This document shows positions 32,943-44,800 of a stretch of DNA of 64,000 bases, piece by piece (the stretch's first letter is position 1; every line of letters begins with the position of its first letter). Source of the stretch: Paralithodes platypus (Eukaryota; Arthropoda; Malacostraca; Decapoda; Lithodidae); assembly GCA_032716605.1 (NCBI GenBank), contig CM064512.1, forward strand, positions 28,706,640 through 28,770,639, read 5' to 3'. The notes under the pieces were generated by a model. The model was not told the DNA's origin. It did no database searches and saw nothing but the letters and a program-made list of their open reading frames with translations. The position numbers and the translations under genes are program-made.

Positions 32943-33893
32943 TCATTTCAACTGCAGTAGTCCCTTCCATACATATAGTATTTCAACTGCAATACATATA
33001 GTATTTCAACTGCAGTAGTCCCTTCCATACATATAGTATTTCAACTGCAGTAGTCCCTTCCATACATATAGTATTTCAACTGCAGTAGTCCCTTCCATAC
33101 ATATAGTATTTCAACTGCAGTAGTCCCTTCCATACATATAGTATTTCAACTGCAGTAGTCCCTTCCATACATATAGTATTTCAACTGCCGTAGTCCTTCC
33201 ATACATATAGTATTTGCAGTAGTCCTTCCATACATATAGTATTTCAACTGCAGTAGTCCTTCCATACATATAGTATTTCATGCAGTAGTCCCTATCATAT
33301 AGTATTTCAACTGCAGTAGTCCCTTCCATACATATAGTATTTCAACTGCAGTAGTCCCTTCCATACATATAGTATTTCAACTGCAGTAGTCCCTTCCATA
33401 CATATAGTATTTCAACTGCAGTAGTCCCTTCCATACATATAGTATTTCAACTGCAGTAGTCCCTTCCATACATATAGTATTTCAACTGCAGTAGTCCCTT
33501 CCATACATATAGTATTTCAACTGCAGTAGTTCCATACATATAGTATTTCAACTGCAGTAGTCCCTTCCATACACATAGTATTTCAACTGCAGTAGTCCCT
33601 TCCATAATATAGTATTTCAACTGCAGTAGTCCCTTCCATACATATAGTATTTCAACTGCAGTAGTCCCTTCCATACATATAGTATTTCAACTGCATTAGT
33701 CCCTTCCATACATATAGTATTTCAACTGCAGTAGTCCCTTCCATACATATAGTATTTCAACTGCAGTAGTCCCTTCCATACATATAGTATTTCAACTGCA
33801 GTAGTCCCTTCCATACATATATTTCAACTGCAGTAGTCCCTTCCATACATTTAGTATTTCAACTGCAGTAGTCCCTTCCATACATATAGTATT
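32943..33893. repeat. 35-bp minisatellite, about 27 units
   Basis: Tandem units, each starting TTTCAACTGCAGTAGTCCCT and continuing TCCATACATATAGTA, are repeated head to tail with small deletions in a few units (for example around 33200, 33280 and 33530). Each unit contains CTGCAG. Open frames on the minus strand arise from the repeat and are not genes. Confidence 0.95.
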
Positions 33894-34315
33894 TTACAGC
33901 TATCACAGGTTGAATATATTATACAGGGTAGTGAAGAATTCGGTTTAATTGTCAATGCTACGTTTCTCCAAATGTCTATAGCTAAACGGTTGTATGCATA
34001 AATCGCCCTTTGGGTATGTTGATTTAACTAACAACATTTTCACAACTATTATATAATTATAATGCCTTTTATAATACTGTCATTAATCGCAGACTAGGTA
34101 ATAGACGCTACTGATATAGATTTGTCTGGCTGACATTATTTCCTATACAGTTCAATATTATGTATTGTTAATAATTGGCATTCACTTCCTTAGTCAAGTT
34201 AGTCTAGGTTAAACAACGCTATTGTATTAGGTTAAAAAAGGGGTTTTGTCCGAAGTCTAACCAAATGAGCTGATAGGAGGGGCGTTGGGTGATAAGTAGA
34301 CCAGTCAAAGTAGGG
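33894..34315. other. no recognisable feature
   Basis: AT-rich DNA between the minisatellite and the inverted repeat of the next transposon; nothing supported. Confidence 0.5.
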
Positions 34316-34630
34316 CTGGACTTAGAACAAATTGCAATAGAAGGTTTTTTGGCTTTAACTTGTTTATTAGGTCCCTCTGATGAACATATAAAAAGTCTCC
34401 AACTTTTGGACACCGGGAAAGTGGTTAATTTGCATAAATTCAAGATGGCCGCCGTCCAAAGCTTCAATTTACAGATAACTTTTTTCTGGTTGCTCCTAGA
34501 CCCTATAAATGTATTACAAACAACGTTTTTTGGCTTTAACTTGTTTATTAGGTCCCTCTGATGAACATATAAAAGTCTCCAACTTTTGGACACCTGGAAA
34601 GTGGTTAATTTACAGCCAAAAAACCTTACA
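34316..34630 (+). repeat. left terminal inverted repeat with two subrepeats
   Basis: Subrepeats at about 34346-34430 and 34526-34612 share GGCTTTAACTTGTTTATTAG and GGAAAGTGGTTAATTT. The right arm at 38278-38588 has the same arrangement inverted. Confidence 0.85.
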
Positions 34631-34775
34631 GCCAAAAAACCTTCTATTGCAATTTGTTCTAGGTCAAGCCCTAACTTTACTGCACATTATTGTCTATTAC
34701 ATTTTGCCTAGGCCTATACTAATCCCATCATCTTGTTTCTTGTTTCAACAGATTGGTGCGACATCTACCGAAGCC

Positions 34776-37700
34776 ATGGAAGAAGAGGTGGTGCATAATC
34801 CCTGCGGCATTTGCTCAAACACGTTAGACGAAGGAGAAACAGTCAAGCTGAGGGCGAAGGGAGCAGATACTATCAACAAGGCCAGTACTGAACGTGGAAC
34901 GCCATCAATTACCGTGTCCGAGGGCCAAACGGTGCAATTGATTGCCGAAAGAAGCATGTCAATACGAAGCCAAATAGAATTCCTGGGAAGCAGAAGAAAC
35001 GTCCTGAAAAACCTGCTCTTCGTTCTCAGACACCAGCCTTTTGTTTTACAGAGAACTGCTTTTTTTGTGGTACAAAAAATCTATTTGGACACAAAGCATG
35101 ATTCAGAAGAAGTGTATCCAGTACGCACCTTCAACTTTCAAAGGACAATACTTTCTGCATGTGATGCCAGGGCTGATGAGTGGGCTGACACTGTTAGAGG
35201 CCGAAATTAACTTTGCACGCGATCTTCCAGCAGCTGACGCAATCTATCACAAGCAGTGCAGCTCAAATTCCCAGTCTCATAGCCAGATCCCCTCCAAATA
35301 TCGTGATTCCGCAGACAGTGAACCTCCTCGCAAGGGTCGCAAAGTAGATGCCTCACGAGAGGAAGCATTTCTACTCGCAATCGAGGACCTAGTCAGTGGC
35401 AATGATGATGAACAGACTACAGTGGTTGATCTCGTTGATAGAATGTCCCAGTTGTGCCTGATGTTGAAGCGTATAGTGTAAAATACATGAAACAGAAACT
35501 TATTTCATATTTTGGGGATGAACTGGTTATTAGTAACGTGCATGGACGCAGCGATGTTGTAACTGTCAAAGAAAGTGCTGCAAAGATTTTGCAACAATTC
35601 AAAGACTCACCACAGACTGATGATGAGGAAGCAGAACAAAGAAAGATAGTCAGGGCTGCGGCACGGTTGATCTGGGCTTAAGGAGGTTTTGGAACTTATA
35701 TACGCTGAAAATGCTGTGACCCAAATGCTGAGTGGGAAAGCCTATGCACGAGCAATCAGAGGCCACTTCTTGGTTGACACAGCCTTGAGTTCGATTGTGT
35801 TAGGCAGGGCATACGGTGTCAACCTCTCAATGGTAGATGAGGAAAGTGACGCATGCAAGGACTTCCAGGAGGCTGCAGATCTTTTGGATAAGCTGTTGCG
35901 TGAAGACGTTTCACCGGATGAAGTCTGCAGTAAAGACGTTTTCAACAGAATTTCTGAAAAACTTAAAGCTGAGAAGAGCTCCTTAGCAGAGCATAAGATG
36001 GGAAAGCTATGGATTCAATACATGGACATGATTGACCTGCTGCGTCGCTTCCTGAGGGCACTGAGAATGGGCGATTTCCTACTGTACCTCGGAACACTCC
36101 AGGAGATGTTGCCGTACTTTGCAGCGTGTGGTCATAACAATTATGCCAAGTCAGCCCATGTGTACATTCAAGACATGATTGAACTTGAGCAGCTCAACCC
36201 AGACATGTTCTGTCAATTGAACTCCGGTCTATTTGTGATCCGCCGAAGTGATCGGCTGTGGGCAGGACTGCCAAGCGACTTGGTTATAGAGCAGGTTTTG
36301 ATGCGCTCTTTGAAAACGAATGGTGGATTGACACGTGGTAGGGGCATGGAGGAAACGCAACGCCTGCGCTGGTTACTTGCTATGCCAGCCTACGCTGAGG
36401 GGAGTTATGCAAGAACTGACAGGGAAGCATTTCCACACCTCTGAGCAGCACAAAGAAATGACTGAAGCAAGGCGTGAACGAGATAGGAAGGACACAGAGA
36501 AGGTTCTCGCATTCTTCAAGGATTATGATCCATTTCAAGAATCAAATGAACTCAGGAATATTGCCAACGGTGTGACAGGACCAGCCTCGGCCAATCCTCA
36601 TTTACTGTATGAGGTTGGTATGAACATTGTGCAGAAGATGGAAGGTAGCAATGCTTTGACTTTTCATTTAGGAAGAAAGATCAAGTCGAGTCGTTGGGTG
36701 CAAAGGTTACAATCAGTGCTGAAAAAGTACCAATCGACCCACAGCTCCTTTTCCAGAGGCTCCTCATCTTTGCTAATAACAGGGACTTAGGTGTTGAAGA
36801 GGTCTTTGCGTATGAGTTGTCTAGCTACCCTACTGCTCTGTTCGATAAGTGGGGGAGGCTCAGGGAAGCCAATAAACCACAGCTAGGAGATGAGATAGCT
36901 GCTGTTGTTCCCAAGTCGTCATTGGAATCATTTGAGGAAGAAAGGACTGTGACCCATGTTCTGGATGGTGGTTCCTTATTGCAAAGGATTCCATGGAAGA
37001 AGGGTGACACATTTGAGGACATTGCAAGCATGTACATGAAGCATGTTTCCAAAAAACTTTCTCAACCCGGTGGTTGTATTCGACGGTTATAAATCAGGAC
37101 CTACTACCAAGGACATGACACACAATCGACGATCAAAAGGAGTCTTTGGTCAAAAGGTGATGTTCACTCCAACCATGCCCCTTCGGTCAAAAAAGGAAAA
37201 CTTCTTGTCAAACTCGGACAATAAGCAAAACTTCATTGACTTATTGTGTGAAACATTCAAGGCAAATGGAATTGACTGTGTCAATGCGCCAGCAGATGCA
37301 GATGTCATGATTGCGAAGAAGGGAATTGAGCATGCAAGGGAAACCGTGACATATGTGATAGGTGAGGACACAGACTTGTTGGTGCTGTTGTGTCATTATG
37401 CGGAACGAGGGATGAATGATTTGTACTTCAAGTCGAGCAAGGAAGGTGGGAAATGTTGGCATATTAACTCAGTAGCAGAAGCTCTCGGTGAAAGCATCTG
37501 TCGTGTCCTGCCAGTTGTCCATGCACTCTGTGGATGTGACACAACCTCACGACTGTATGGTATTGGTAAAGGGGCTGCCTTGAGGAAAGTGAGGGAAGAC
37601 AACGGTTTCTTGAAATGTATAGAAGCATTCTGTTGCCAAAGTGGAAGTAAAGACGCGATATCATCAGCTGGTGAAAAGGCCTTGGTTTATTTGTACGGGG

Positions 37701-38125
37701 GAAAAGGAAATGACACCCTTGACGGACTGCAAAAGACAAAGTTTTGCAACAAGGTGGCAAAAAGTTCAACTACCGTTGAAGTTCACAGCCTTCCCCCAAC
37801 AACCGATGCAGCCAAATACCACTCGTTCCGAGTTTATTGTCAGGTCCAGGAATGGATGGGGAACTGTGTGGACCCCGAGAAATGGGGCTGGTGTCTGCGG
37901 AAGGGACAGCTTGAACCGAAGACGATGGATTCGCCAGTGGCTCCTGATTCACTACTGAAATTGGTCAGATGTCAGTGTAAGGGCAACTGTGACACTCAAC
38001 GCTGTAGTTGCAAACGGAATGAGCTTGAATGTTCCAGTGCATGTGGTCAATGTAAAGGACTCTGTCAAAATAGCAACTTTGATGCAAGCACCGATGATCC
38101 AAGTGAATACGAACTCCTATCATGA
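34776..38125 (+). pseudogene. Academ-like transposon protein with XPG/FEN-like nuclease domain
   Basis: A likely acceptor (TTGTTTCAACAG at 34739-34750) precedes ATG 34776. The N-terminus has NPCGICSNTLDEGE and KGADTINKAS, perhaps a zinc site. The central part (35689-36444) holds a helix-rich block with YMDMIDLLRRFLRA, MLPYFAACGHNNYAKSAHVY, DLVIEQVLMRSLKTNGGLTR, widespread in animal proteins of unknown function. The last 360 codons (37043-38125) contain VVFDGYKSGP, NAPADADVMI, GEDTDLLVLL, ALCGCDTTSRLYGIGKGAAL, which fit an XPG/FEN-like nuclease (acidic cluster and helix-hairpin-helix), then a cysteine-rich tail CQCKGNCDTQRCSCKRN like a CXC/tesmin repeat. Frameshifts at about 34938, 35090, 35200, 35460, 35685, 36440, 36690-36790 and 37065 make it a pseudogene. 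I recall this XPG-bearing family as the Academ superfamily; the assignment is moderate. Confidence 0.7.
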
Positions 38126-38277
38126 ATTACATAATTGGCTCTGAATGACGTCATACTACGTCATGGTTTTTTTTTTTTTTTTTTTATAAAAAAGAGGGAC
38201 AACAGGTCAAAAAACCCATACAAGCACAAAGTGCCTGTGTCACCCCTTGTGAAAGAGACAGTTCAGCCTGTCTGTAA

Positions 38278-38588
38278 GGTTTTTCGGCTGTAAATTAACC
38301 ACTTTCCAGGTGTCAAAAAGTTAGAGACTTTTTATATGTTCATCAGAGGGACCTAATAAACAAGTTAAAGCCAAAAAACGTTGTTTGTAATACATTTATA
38401 GGGTCTAGGAGCAACCAGAAAAAAGTTATCTGTAAATTGAAGCTTTGGACGGCGGCCATCTTGAATTTATGCAAATTAACCACTTTCCCAGTGTCCAAAA
38501 GTTGGAGACTTTGTATATGTTCATCAGAGGGACCTAATAAACAAGTTAAAGCCAAAAAACCTTCTATTGCAATTTGTTCTAGGTCCAG
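38278..38588 (-). repeat. right terminal inverted repeat
   Basis: Reverse complement of the left arm with high similarity, including both subrepeats and the GGCGGCCATCTTG word in the spacer. Confidence 0.85.
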
Positions 38589-38780
38589 TTAAATGATTGC
38601 TAGATTTACTGGACTAAAGGTACACCTTTCCGACTGGGCCGCCTAATGGTAATTTTGCTGGAAGTCTTTCGCTCTGATATTAGTAAGATCGCTCACTCTC
38701 CCTACCCTGAATCTGTTGCATATTATGTCCCATGAATGGCGTCGTTAGATTTGCTTGGATGGAGAGGTAAGGGATACAGG
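38589..38780. other. no recognisable feature
   Basis: Short non-coding spacer. Confidence 0.4.
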
Positions 38781-38782
38781 GG

Positions 38783-38990
38783 AGTTTGTGGCAGAGTGGT
38801 CATGCCACTGGACTGATAATCCAATGGACCCAGGTTCGAATCCCAATATGCCAATGGGAAGATATTATTGGGATGGAATTTGTGCTGTACTTAGTTTCAG
38901 TGCATTACCACAGCACACCAAAGTGGCAACAAAAAATACCCTCATTGTTCCCTGATTAAATAGCATTGTATGAATATTCCAATATTCCAA
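38783..38990 (+). mobile_element. tRNA-headed SINE, short form
   Basis: TGGCAGAGTGGTCATGCCAC (box A-like) and GGTTCGAATCCC (box B) with an anticodon-arm-like CTGATAA between them form a tRNA-like head. It continues with GGAAGATATTATTGGGATGG and CCCTCATTGTTCCCTGATTA as in the composite SINEs, but stops at ATTCCAATATTCC and then a TA repeat, so it lacks the ~340-bp body. Confidence 0.8.
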
Positions 38991-39241
38991 TTATATATAT
39001 ATATATTAGATATACTAAATGTTTGCTACCACGCTAGGCCTGAAGAGACCATAATTATATCACAACTCGGTATAAAGGGGATGGCCGCAACCTCATCCGT
39101 GTGTCAGCTGCATATGTGTGCGTGGTTCAAATGCCGATATAACTAAGTTAATGTTTAATATTACATGATTAAATCTATGCAAGGGTAATTATTTATCATG
39201 TGCAGTAAAACGTATAAGTTTAATAAGAGACTGTCCCAGCC

Positions 39242-39400
39242 ACCTTCTTCGTAGCGCAATGGATAAATGCACTGAATTTCGGTGTGAGCATCCTAGGTTC
39301 GAATCCCTGGACTGCCACATGCATTTGTTGATTTCATTAATTGAGTTTAGGAGTAAAGTCGGTTGGTGGAGGTAACATAATAATAATAATTAATATCTAT
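39242..39400 (+). mobile_element. tRNA-derived SINE or tRNA pseudogene with (AAT)n tail
   Basis: GTAGCGCAATGGATAAATGC resembles an arginine-tRNA-type box A and CTAGGTTCGAATCCCTGG a T-arm with box B. Anticodon stem pairing is poor. A (AAT)n tail at 39380-39395 favours a SINE over a working tRNA. Confidence 0.55.
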
Positions 39401-39955
39401 ATGCGTATTCATAAACCGAGTGCACTGTGAGTGATGGCAGATAATATCTGGAGGACCATTAGTTTGTACAGTATAACCCTGTTGGGTATTGTTAAGGTGT
39501 TCACTATGTTAGCTGCTGGATCACTATACTCTGTTTCAGCGATGCTGAGGTGAGAACGGCTCACCTAGATGTCAATCATTCTAGCTGATTGGTTCATGCG
39601 ACCATGTTCACTATCTCGTCTTTTAGTAATTATTAATTCCTAAAGGTTTAAATAATCACGGTGGCATAAGTCAATCAGCTGGAGCAGGTTGTCGATGTTG
39701 GGTGCACCATGGGAGCAAGTGCTATAGTAGAATAAAAGGACCCTTGCCAAAGGATAAGTAAGAAATCAAGAAATTTGAGTGCGTAATGTGCAAGGGCGAG
39801 CTTGTGTTAAATGATGATCCTGTGGCTGTGGATTTTGGGAATGATTCATTGGAGCTTGTTACCTAGGAGATACCATCTCTGCCAGTGGTGGGGCCAAGGC
39901 TGCCACTGTCGTTAGAATTAGATGTGGCTGGGGGAAGTTCTGAGAACTGCTGCCA
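39401..39955. other. no recognisable feature
   Basis: No coding or repeat structure that I can support. Confidence 0.4.
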
Positions 39956-39959
39956 ATTC

Positions 39960-40357
39960 TGACCAATGCTTCTTCCCCTGATGGGAAAGGTGTATGCCTC
40001 ATGTGTTAGAAGTGCAATGATGTATGCCTCAGAAACATGGGCCGTTAAAGTAGAGGATGTTAACAGAATGGAATGTAATGAGATGAGAATGGTGAGATGG
40101 ATGTGTGGGGCCAAACTGCAGATTAGAATAAGTAATGATGAGGAGACGCTTAAGTATAAAGAGTATTAGCGAGGAGATACGTACAAGTAGACTGGAATGG
40201 TATAGGCATTTGGAGAGAATGGATGAACAAAATTGGGTGAACATTTGCAGGTCTGTTATTGTGGAGTGAGCTGTTACCAAGGGGTGGACCGAGAAAGACC
40301 TGGGATCGGACTATACGTAATGATCTCGAATCGAGAACTTGACAAGTGAAGGAGATC
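39960..40357 (+). pseudogene. LINE ORF C-terminal fragment
   Basis: Translation gives MMYASETWAVKVEDVNRM and RMVRWMCGAKLQIRISN, then in a shifted frame SRLEWYRHLERMDEQNWV. This is the post-RT region of an RTE-like LINE protein (compare MYGAETWALKEKERLK at 30045). The copy is cut on the right by a TTAA MITE. Confidence 0.75.
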
Positions 40358-40788
40358 TTAACCCACTGATCCCCAGGCACTATAATATAAATGTACATTC
40401 CAGGACCAGCAGTTTGTCATAACACTTTTTTTTCCAGAAAACACCTGGAATAGGGTAGAAATGAAGGAAAACCCACAAAAAACCGATCCCCTAGGTCATT
40501 AAGGGGTCCTAAGGGGTGCCCGAAAGTCGGAATTAACAGGAGGAAATGGGTAGGCAAAAACATGCAAAACATGTTTTTGCGTGCTTGCGCGCACACGGTT
40601 ATACTTTGAGGGTTTTCAACCATCGGCATTGTTGCGTGGGACACTTATGCAGTTCCCATGCAAATCTGAGCCCTCTAGGTGCCATAGGACCGGAATAATT
40701 AACCGCGATGCACCCTATGCGTCTCTGGGGTTTAGGGTTACATATATTGCCAACGCATACGCTGTGACTCTGGTGCACAGTGGGTTAA
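40358..40788. mobile_element. TTAA-type MITE, family D
   Basis: TTAA at 40358-40361 and 40785-40788 enclose 423 bp with inverted ends CCCACTGATCCCCAGG and, reverse complemented, CCCACTGTGCACCAGA. It sits at the end of a LINE fragment and touches the next TTAA element. No gene. Confidence 0.75.
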
Positions 40789-40810
40789 CCCGGCAGCTGC
40801 AGGGAGAATC

Positions 40811-41276
40811 TTAACCCCATACGGACGGGGATGTTTGTATCTTCTACTACCTGTCTGGCGGGCATATTTACCCTAAACGAGCTTCATTCCATGCTTTTTT
40901 TCATGCATAAACAAGAGTCACAGCGTAATACAATTATGTATCCATGAAAGGGCGATAATAGAGCTTTCCAATGGCACTTGAATCATCCTTGTACGACCAC
41001 AGGTTCTCTTGCAATGATGTTGCAACACAAAGGGAAAAACCATGAAATACGGTAAATTCCTGTTTTTCCTTGTTCTCTCTGGGGTGTGGGATGGTGCGGA
41101 GGTTACGTCAGTGGTGGCAGTCAGAGGCCACCTATCGTCTTCCCAATGCGTGGACTCTCTCTCAGAGCCGATAATGTGTTCAACATTCCTTCCGACATAT
41201 TTTGGGCCCCGCAGTGATGGCTATGGTTCTCTCGATCGACATACAGTATGTCAGGCCCCGCGGCTGGGGTGCTAAG
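40811..41276 (+). mobile_element. piggyBac-type MITE, family B copy 1
   Basis: After TTAA (40811-40814) it starts CCCCATACGGACGGGGATG; it ends near 41274 (GGCTGGGGTGCTAA). It is a diverged relative of family A: GAAAGGGCGATAATAGAGCT corresponds to GAAAGGGCATAAACAGAGCT at 7423. An inverted sister is at 46703-47176. Flanked by short imperfect direct repeats (GGGAGAATCTTAA at 40803, GGGAGACTCTTAA at 41299). Confidence 0.72.
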
Positions 41277-41284
41277 AGGTTTTA

Positions 41285-41775
41285 CTGGGCGACTGCGGGG
41301 AGACTCTTAATATCCTAGGCCTAAAAAAAAAACACTTAAAACACTCAAGTGGCACTTAAAAAAATAAAACAATGTGTTTAAGTGAGATAATTCCCCTCCA
41401 TATCTACTATCACTCCTTCACATGTGTCATTGGTATATTTTCGTGTCACCATCTCCAGGGCGGTTCCATGATGTTGTCATGTGACTAGCGAGTGTATTGC
41501 GATAGGGAGAGTGTGAGGGAGTAAGTAAGTAAGGCTTCAGCCCTCGAGAGAAGAGGGTGTACGGCCGGCTGGCTCACATATAATGAATGAACCGCTCGGT
41601 AATAATTCGCGATTTTGACCATCCAAACACTATTCCCACTTGTTTTATTGTTGCTACATGTTACTATCTTCATATTAAACGTAAAATAGGCGCATATGGA
41701 TAAGTATTAATTATATTTATGGTAAATTAACGATTTTAGTGAGGAATTAATCAGAATATCTACGCACAAGGGTAT
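41285..41775 (+). mobile_element. TTAA-type MITE, family C copy 3 (left end uncertain)
   Basis: Contains GTGAGATAATTCCCCTCC (41383) and a right half ending CGATTTTAGTGAGGAATTAA that matches the other family C copies. The left end is rearranged next to the family B insertion. Confidence 0.6.
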
Positions 41776-41808
41776 GGTGTATATAGTTGAGAGGTAATTC
41801 GGGATGAT

Positions 41809-44800
41809 CGTGCACTTGGTGACAAGTTTTTGAAATTTTGCATGATGTTAGGTATGGGCATGAGGTTTTCAAAAACCATCGCAAACAAATCGTGCTCAAC
41901 CTCTGGTGGCCTGTTTGCGCAAATTCCAATATGGCCGTCACCCGGGAAAGTGTATGTTATATTACCGCTTTATGTTACCTTTATAACCTTTTGAAATGTC
42001 AGTTTGTCCATGTTTTTTAGTACAAGCAATCCACAGCCAAGATGTATTTTTTAATTGAAGGTAAGGTAAGGTCAAAGGTCATTTTAAGGTCATTTCAGTT
42101 AAACATTGTTGTAAGTATTTAAAGTGACCTATATAAAGAGAGAACATTTGAATACACAATTGTGTTTCATGGGCTTCCTCCACATTGGATCTGGCTGGGA
42201 GTGGATGTTCTCTTTGGCAAAAGTCTTCACCCCTGGTATTGTAGCATCTCTTTTAGGTGGCAGTCATGTGAAGCAGACAAGGTATTCATACCAGTTGACT
42301 CTATCCTGGCTCCAGGTTCTGAAAGTTCAAGCATACAACGAGGACAGTCAAACAAGCTATGGATCTCATGAATCAATTGATGTGTGGGAGAAGAGACTCA
42401 CTACAAAGGCCCCAACCATTTGCTACTGGACAACATTTCGAGACTATCTCCTAATCAACTGCCGTTTTGTTTGAGGTCAGCGAATGGGCAACTGGCCACT
42501 GACTCTGAGTGCCTGTGAGGACTTGTGCCCATGGTTCTTTCCTTTTGGACACTCAAACTATGCCCGTTGGATGCCTGTCTTCTTAAATGACATGGCATGT
42601 CTGCCAGAGACTCATCTAAGTGTCCATGGAGCCTTTACGGAAGGAAAGTTCGTTGTTCAACGCAGTGAAAAGAAATTCTCTCTCACAGCGCTGGACCAAA
42701 GCCAAGCATCAAATTTCTAAAAGTAGATAGTGGAGCCAAAGGACTCTATGGTCAGCCAGAGGAGAAGGAGGTAATTGAGTTATCAAAACCTGAAGTACTG
42801 AGGGTCATTGATGAACTTGAAAATGCCTGTATCTCCGCTTCAAACAAAGAAGTCAACTTGGAGCTCCCAACGTCTTCAGGTGCTGAACAGAACAAGTTCC
42901 TAAAAGATTTCAAAGCTCTTCTCTATCTTGTCAAAGAGGGAACTGTCGTCAACCCATTCAAAGAGGCAGGCCCTGAGCTTGTCACACTCGACACTGGTGA
43001 CATCATGGATCCAGAAATTGTCAATTGCTTGGGGAAGCTTCCAACACTGGCAAGGCCATGTATACTAAGTTTGTGAGGGACAAACATGCTCCAAACCCTT
43101 GTCTGCTGTTATCCCAAAGGTCAATTTGTACACTTTCAGCAACCGGCCACCTGTGGACCTGAAGAAGGGGGCATGCAAGTTGGGATCAGCAAGTGCAAAT
43201 GCAGCGCTAATTACCAAGTTTTTTGTATCCGTGCTGGGACGACCTGATGGTGATATAAATTACTTTTAAAGGCATGAGAATTAGCGTGAGCCTCCATCCT
43301 TGTGTGAGCGGGGAAAGCTGATGTCAGGTACCAAATCAGCTCTTCTTGACTGCCTGCCTAGTATGCCTGCTCCTGGAAGCTCTCCTGCAGCCAATGAAAC
43401 ATCTGTGCTTGTGCTGGATATGCCAGACATCATTCATATTGTCAAGTCCCAGCGTACCACTATGTTTGGATTACACACATATGCATTTGCTACCTTCCTT
43501 AAGAAAGCCAGATGACCAATAATACCACAAGACTAGATGCTGTTTGAGACACATATAAGGATGCAAGTCTCAAATCACAGACTCGTGCCAAGCGGGGTGA
43601 AACTCAAGGAAGACGAACAAGAGTATCAGCGAACATACCTATTCCTAAGGGAGTTGAATGGCATAAATTCCTCAAAGAGGAATAACAAAGAAGAATTGTT
43701 CCAGTTCCTAAGTGAGCAATTGGTTGAGTATACCGTTCATGCAAGGTATCATCTTCAGACTACAAAGGCTGATGTTGTGCTCAGTAACAGGCCAACTGAT
43801 GTATTAGCCTTGTCTCCCTGCTTTCAAGAAGAAGCTGCTACACGCATGCTGCTACATTTGTTTTATGCTGCTGAGCAGGGGCCCACACAGACCTACCTCA
43901 GAACTGTGGACACGGATGTGGTAGTTCTTGCCATCTACCACTTTCATCAATTAAAACTGTCAGAGCTGTGGATTGGATTTGGGTCAGGAAAGACATTCAA
44001 AGAAATTCCAGTTCATCACATCTCTCAACAGCTGGGACCTCAACGCTGCCAGGCACTTCCCTTCTTCCATTCATACACAGGATGTGATGTAGCATCAGCA
44101 ATGTTTGGAATTGGCCAAAAGACATCGTACAATTCATGGGCCTCTTTTCCTGAGGTCACTGACACCTTCATCGCCATCAGCCAGGACTCAACCAGCCTAA
44201 CTCTTGACTCGTTATACATGCAGCGTCTGGAATGTTTGACTGTGCTGATGTACAGTAAAAACTGTAGATCAACTTCTGTCAATTGAGCAAGAAAATTAAT
44301 GTTTACTGTTGGTCTCAAACCTCTGGAATCCATTCCACCAACCCAGCATGCATTGTTCCAGCACACAAAGCGAGCACTCTACATTACAGCTTTCATCTGG
44401 AGACTGTCTCTGTACAAAACTTTTGATATTCCAAGCCCAAGCGAATGGGGTTGGGAATGGAATGATAGATCCAAGGAATGGGTACCATACTGGACCAGTC
44501 TGCCAGATGCCAGCAAAGGATGTTCATTGCTGCTTCACTGTGCCTGGTTGGTTGCTTGCAAGGGAAACTGCAAGCGTCATCGAGCTGGACTTCTCTGTGG
44601 ACCACTGTGCAAGTATGAAGGAGGTTGCACAAATAGTAGACTAAGTTTCAGAAATTATGACAATAGGGTAGGTGTGTTAGCATTCATTCACTAACTTTAA
44701 TAATAGCAGAAATGGAATATTGCCATTTGCTGACAAGTTTGGTGCAATTTTGCAAGGTATTAGGTATAGACACAATTTTGGTAAACCCCTTCTAAATGAC

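Larger units (their letters stand above)
34316..38588 (+). mobile_element. Academ-like DNA transposon 1 with ~310-bp inverted repeats
   Basis: The left arm (34316-34630) and right arm (38278-38588) are inverted copies. Outermost common words are CTGGACTTAGAACAAATTGC and, reverse complemented on the right, CTGGACCTAGAACAAATTGC. Each arm contains two direct ~85-bp subrepeats (GGTCCCTCTGATGAACATAT ...) separated by a unique ~95-bp spacer with AAGATGGCCGCCGTCC. The interior encodes one broken protein. I could not settle the exact termini or target duplication. Confidence 0.82.

Noticed and set aside
33111..33674. Repeat proteins on the minus strand (LLQLKYYMYG type)
   Set aside because: A 35-bp unit shifts frame at every copy; the open frames are the minisatellite read through.
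34219..34635. 138-codon frame on the minus strand with repeated FQVSKSWRL motifs
   Set aside because: It is the transposon inverted repeat translated; the repeated motif reflects the two subrepeats.
39242..39320. Functional tRNA gene
   Set aside because: A and B boxes are present but the anticodon arm does not pair well and an AAT tail follows, so a SINE is more likely.
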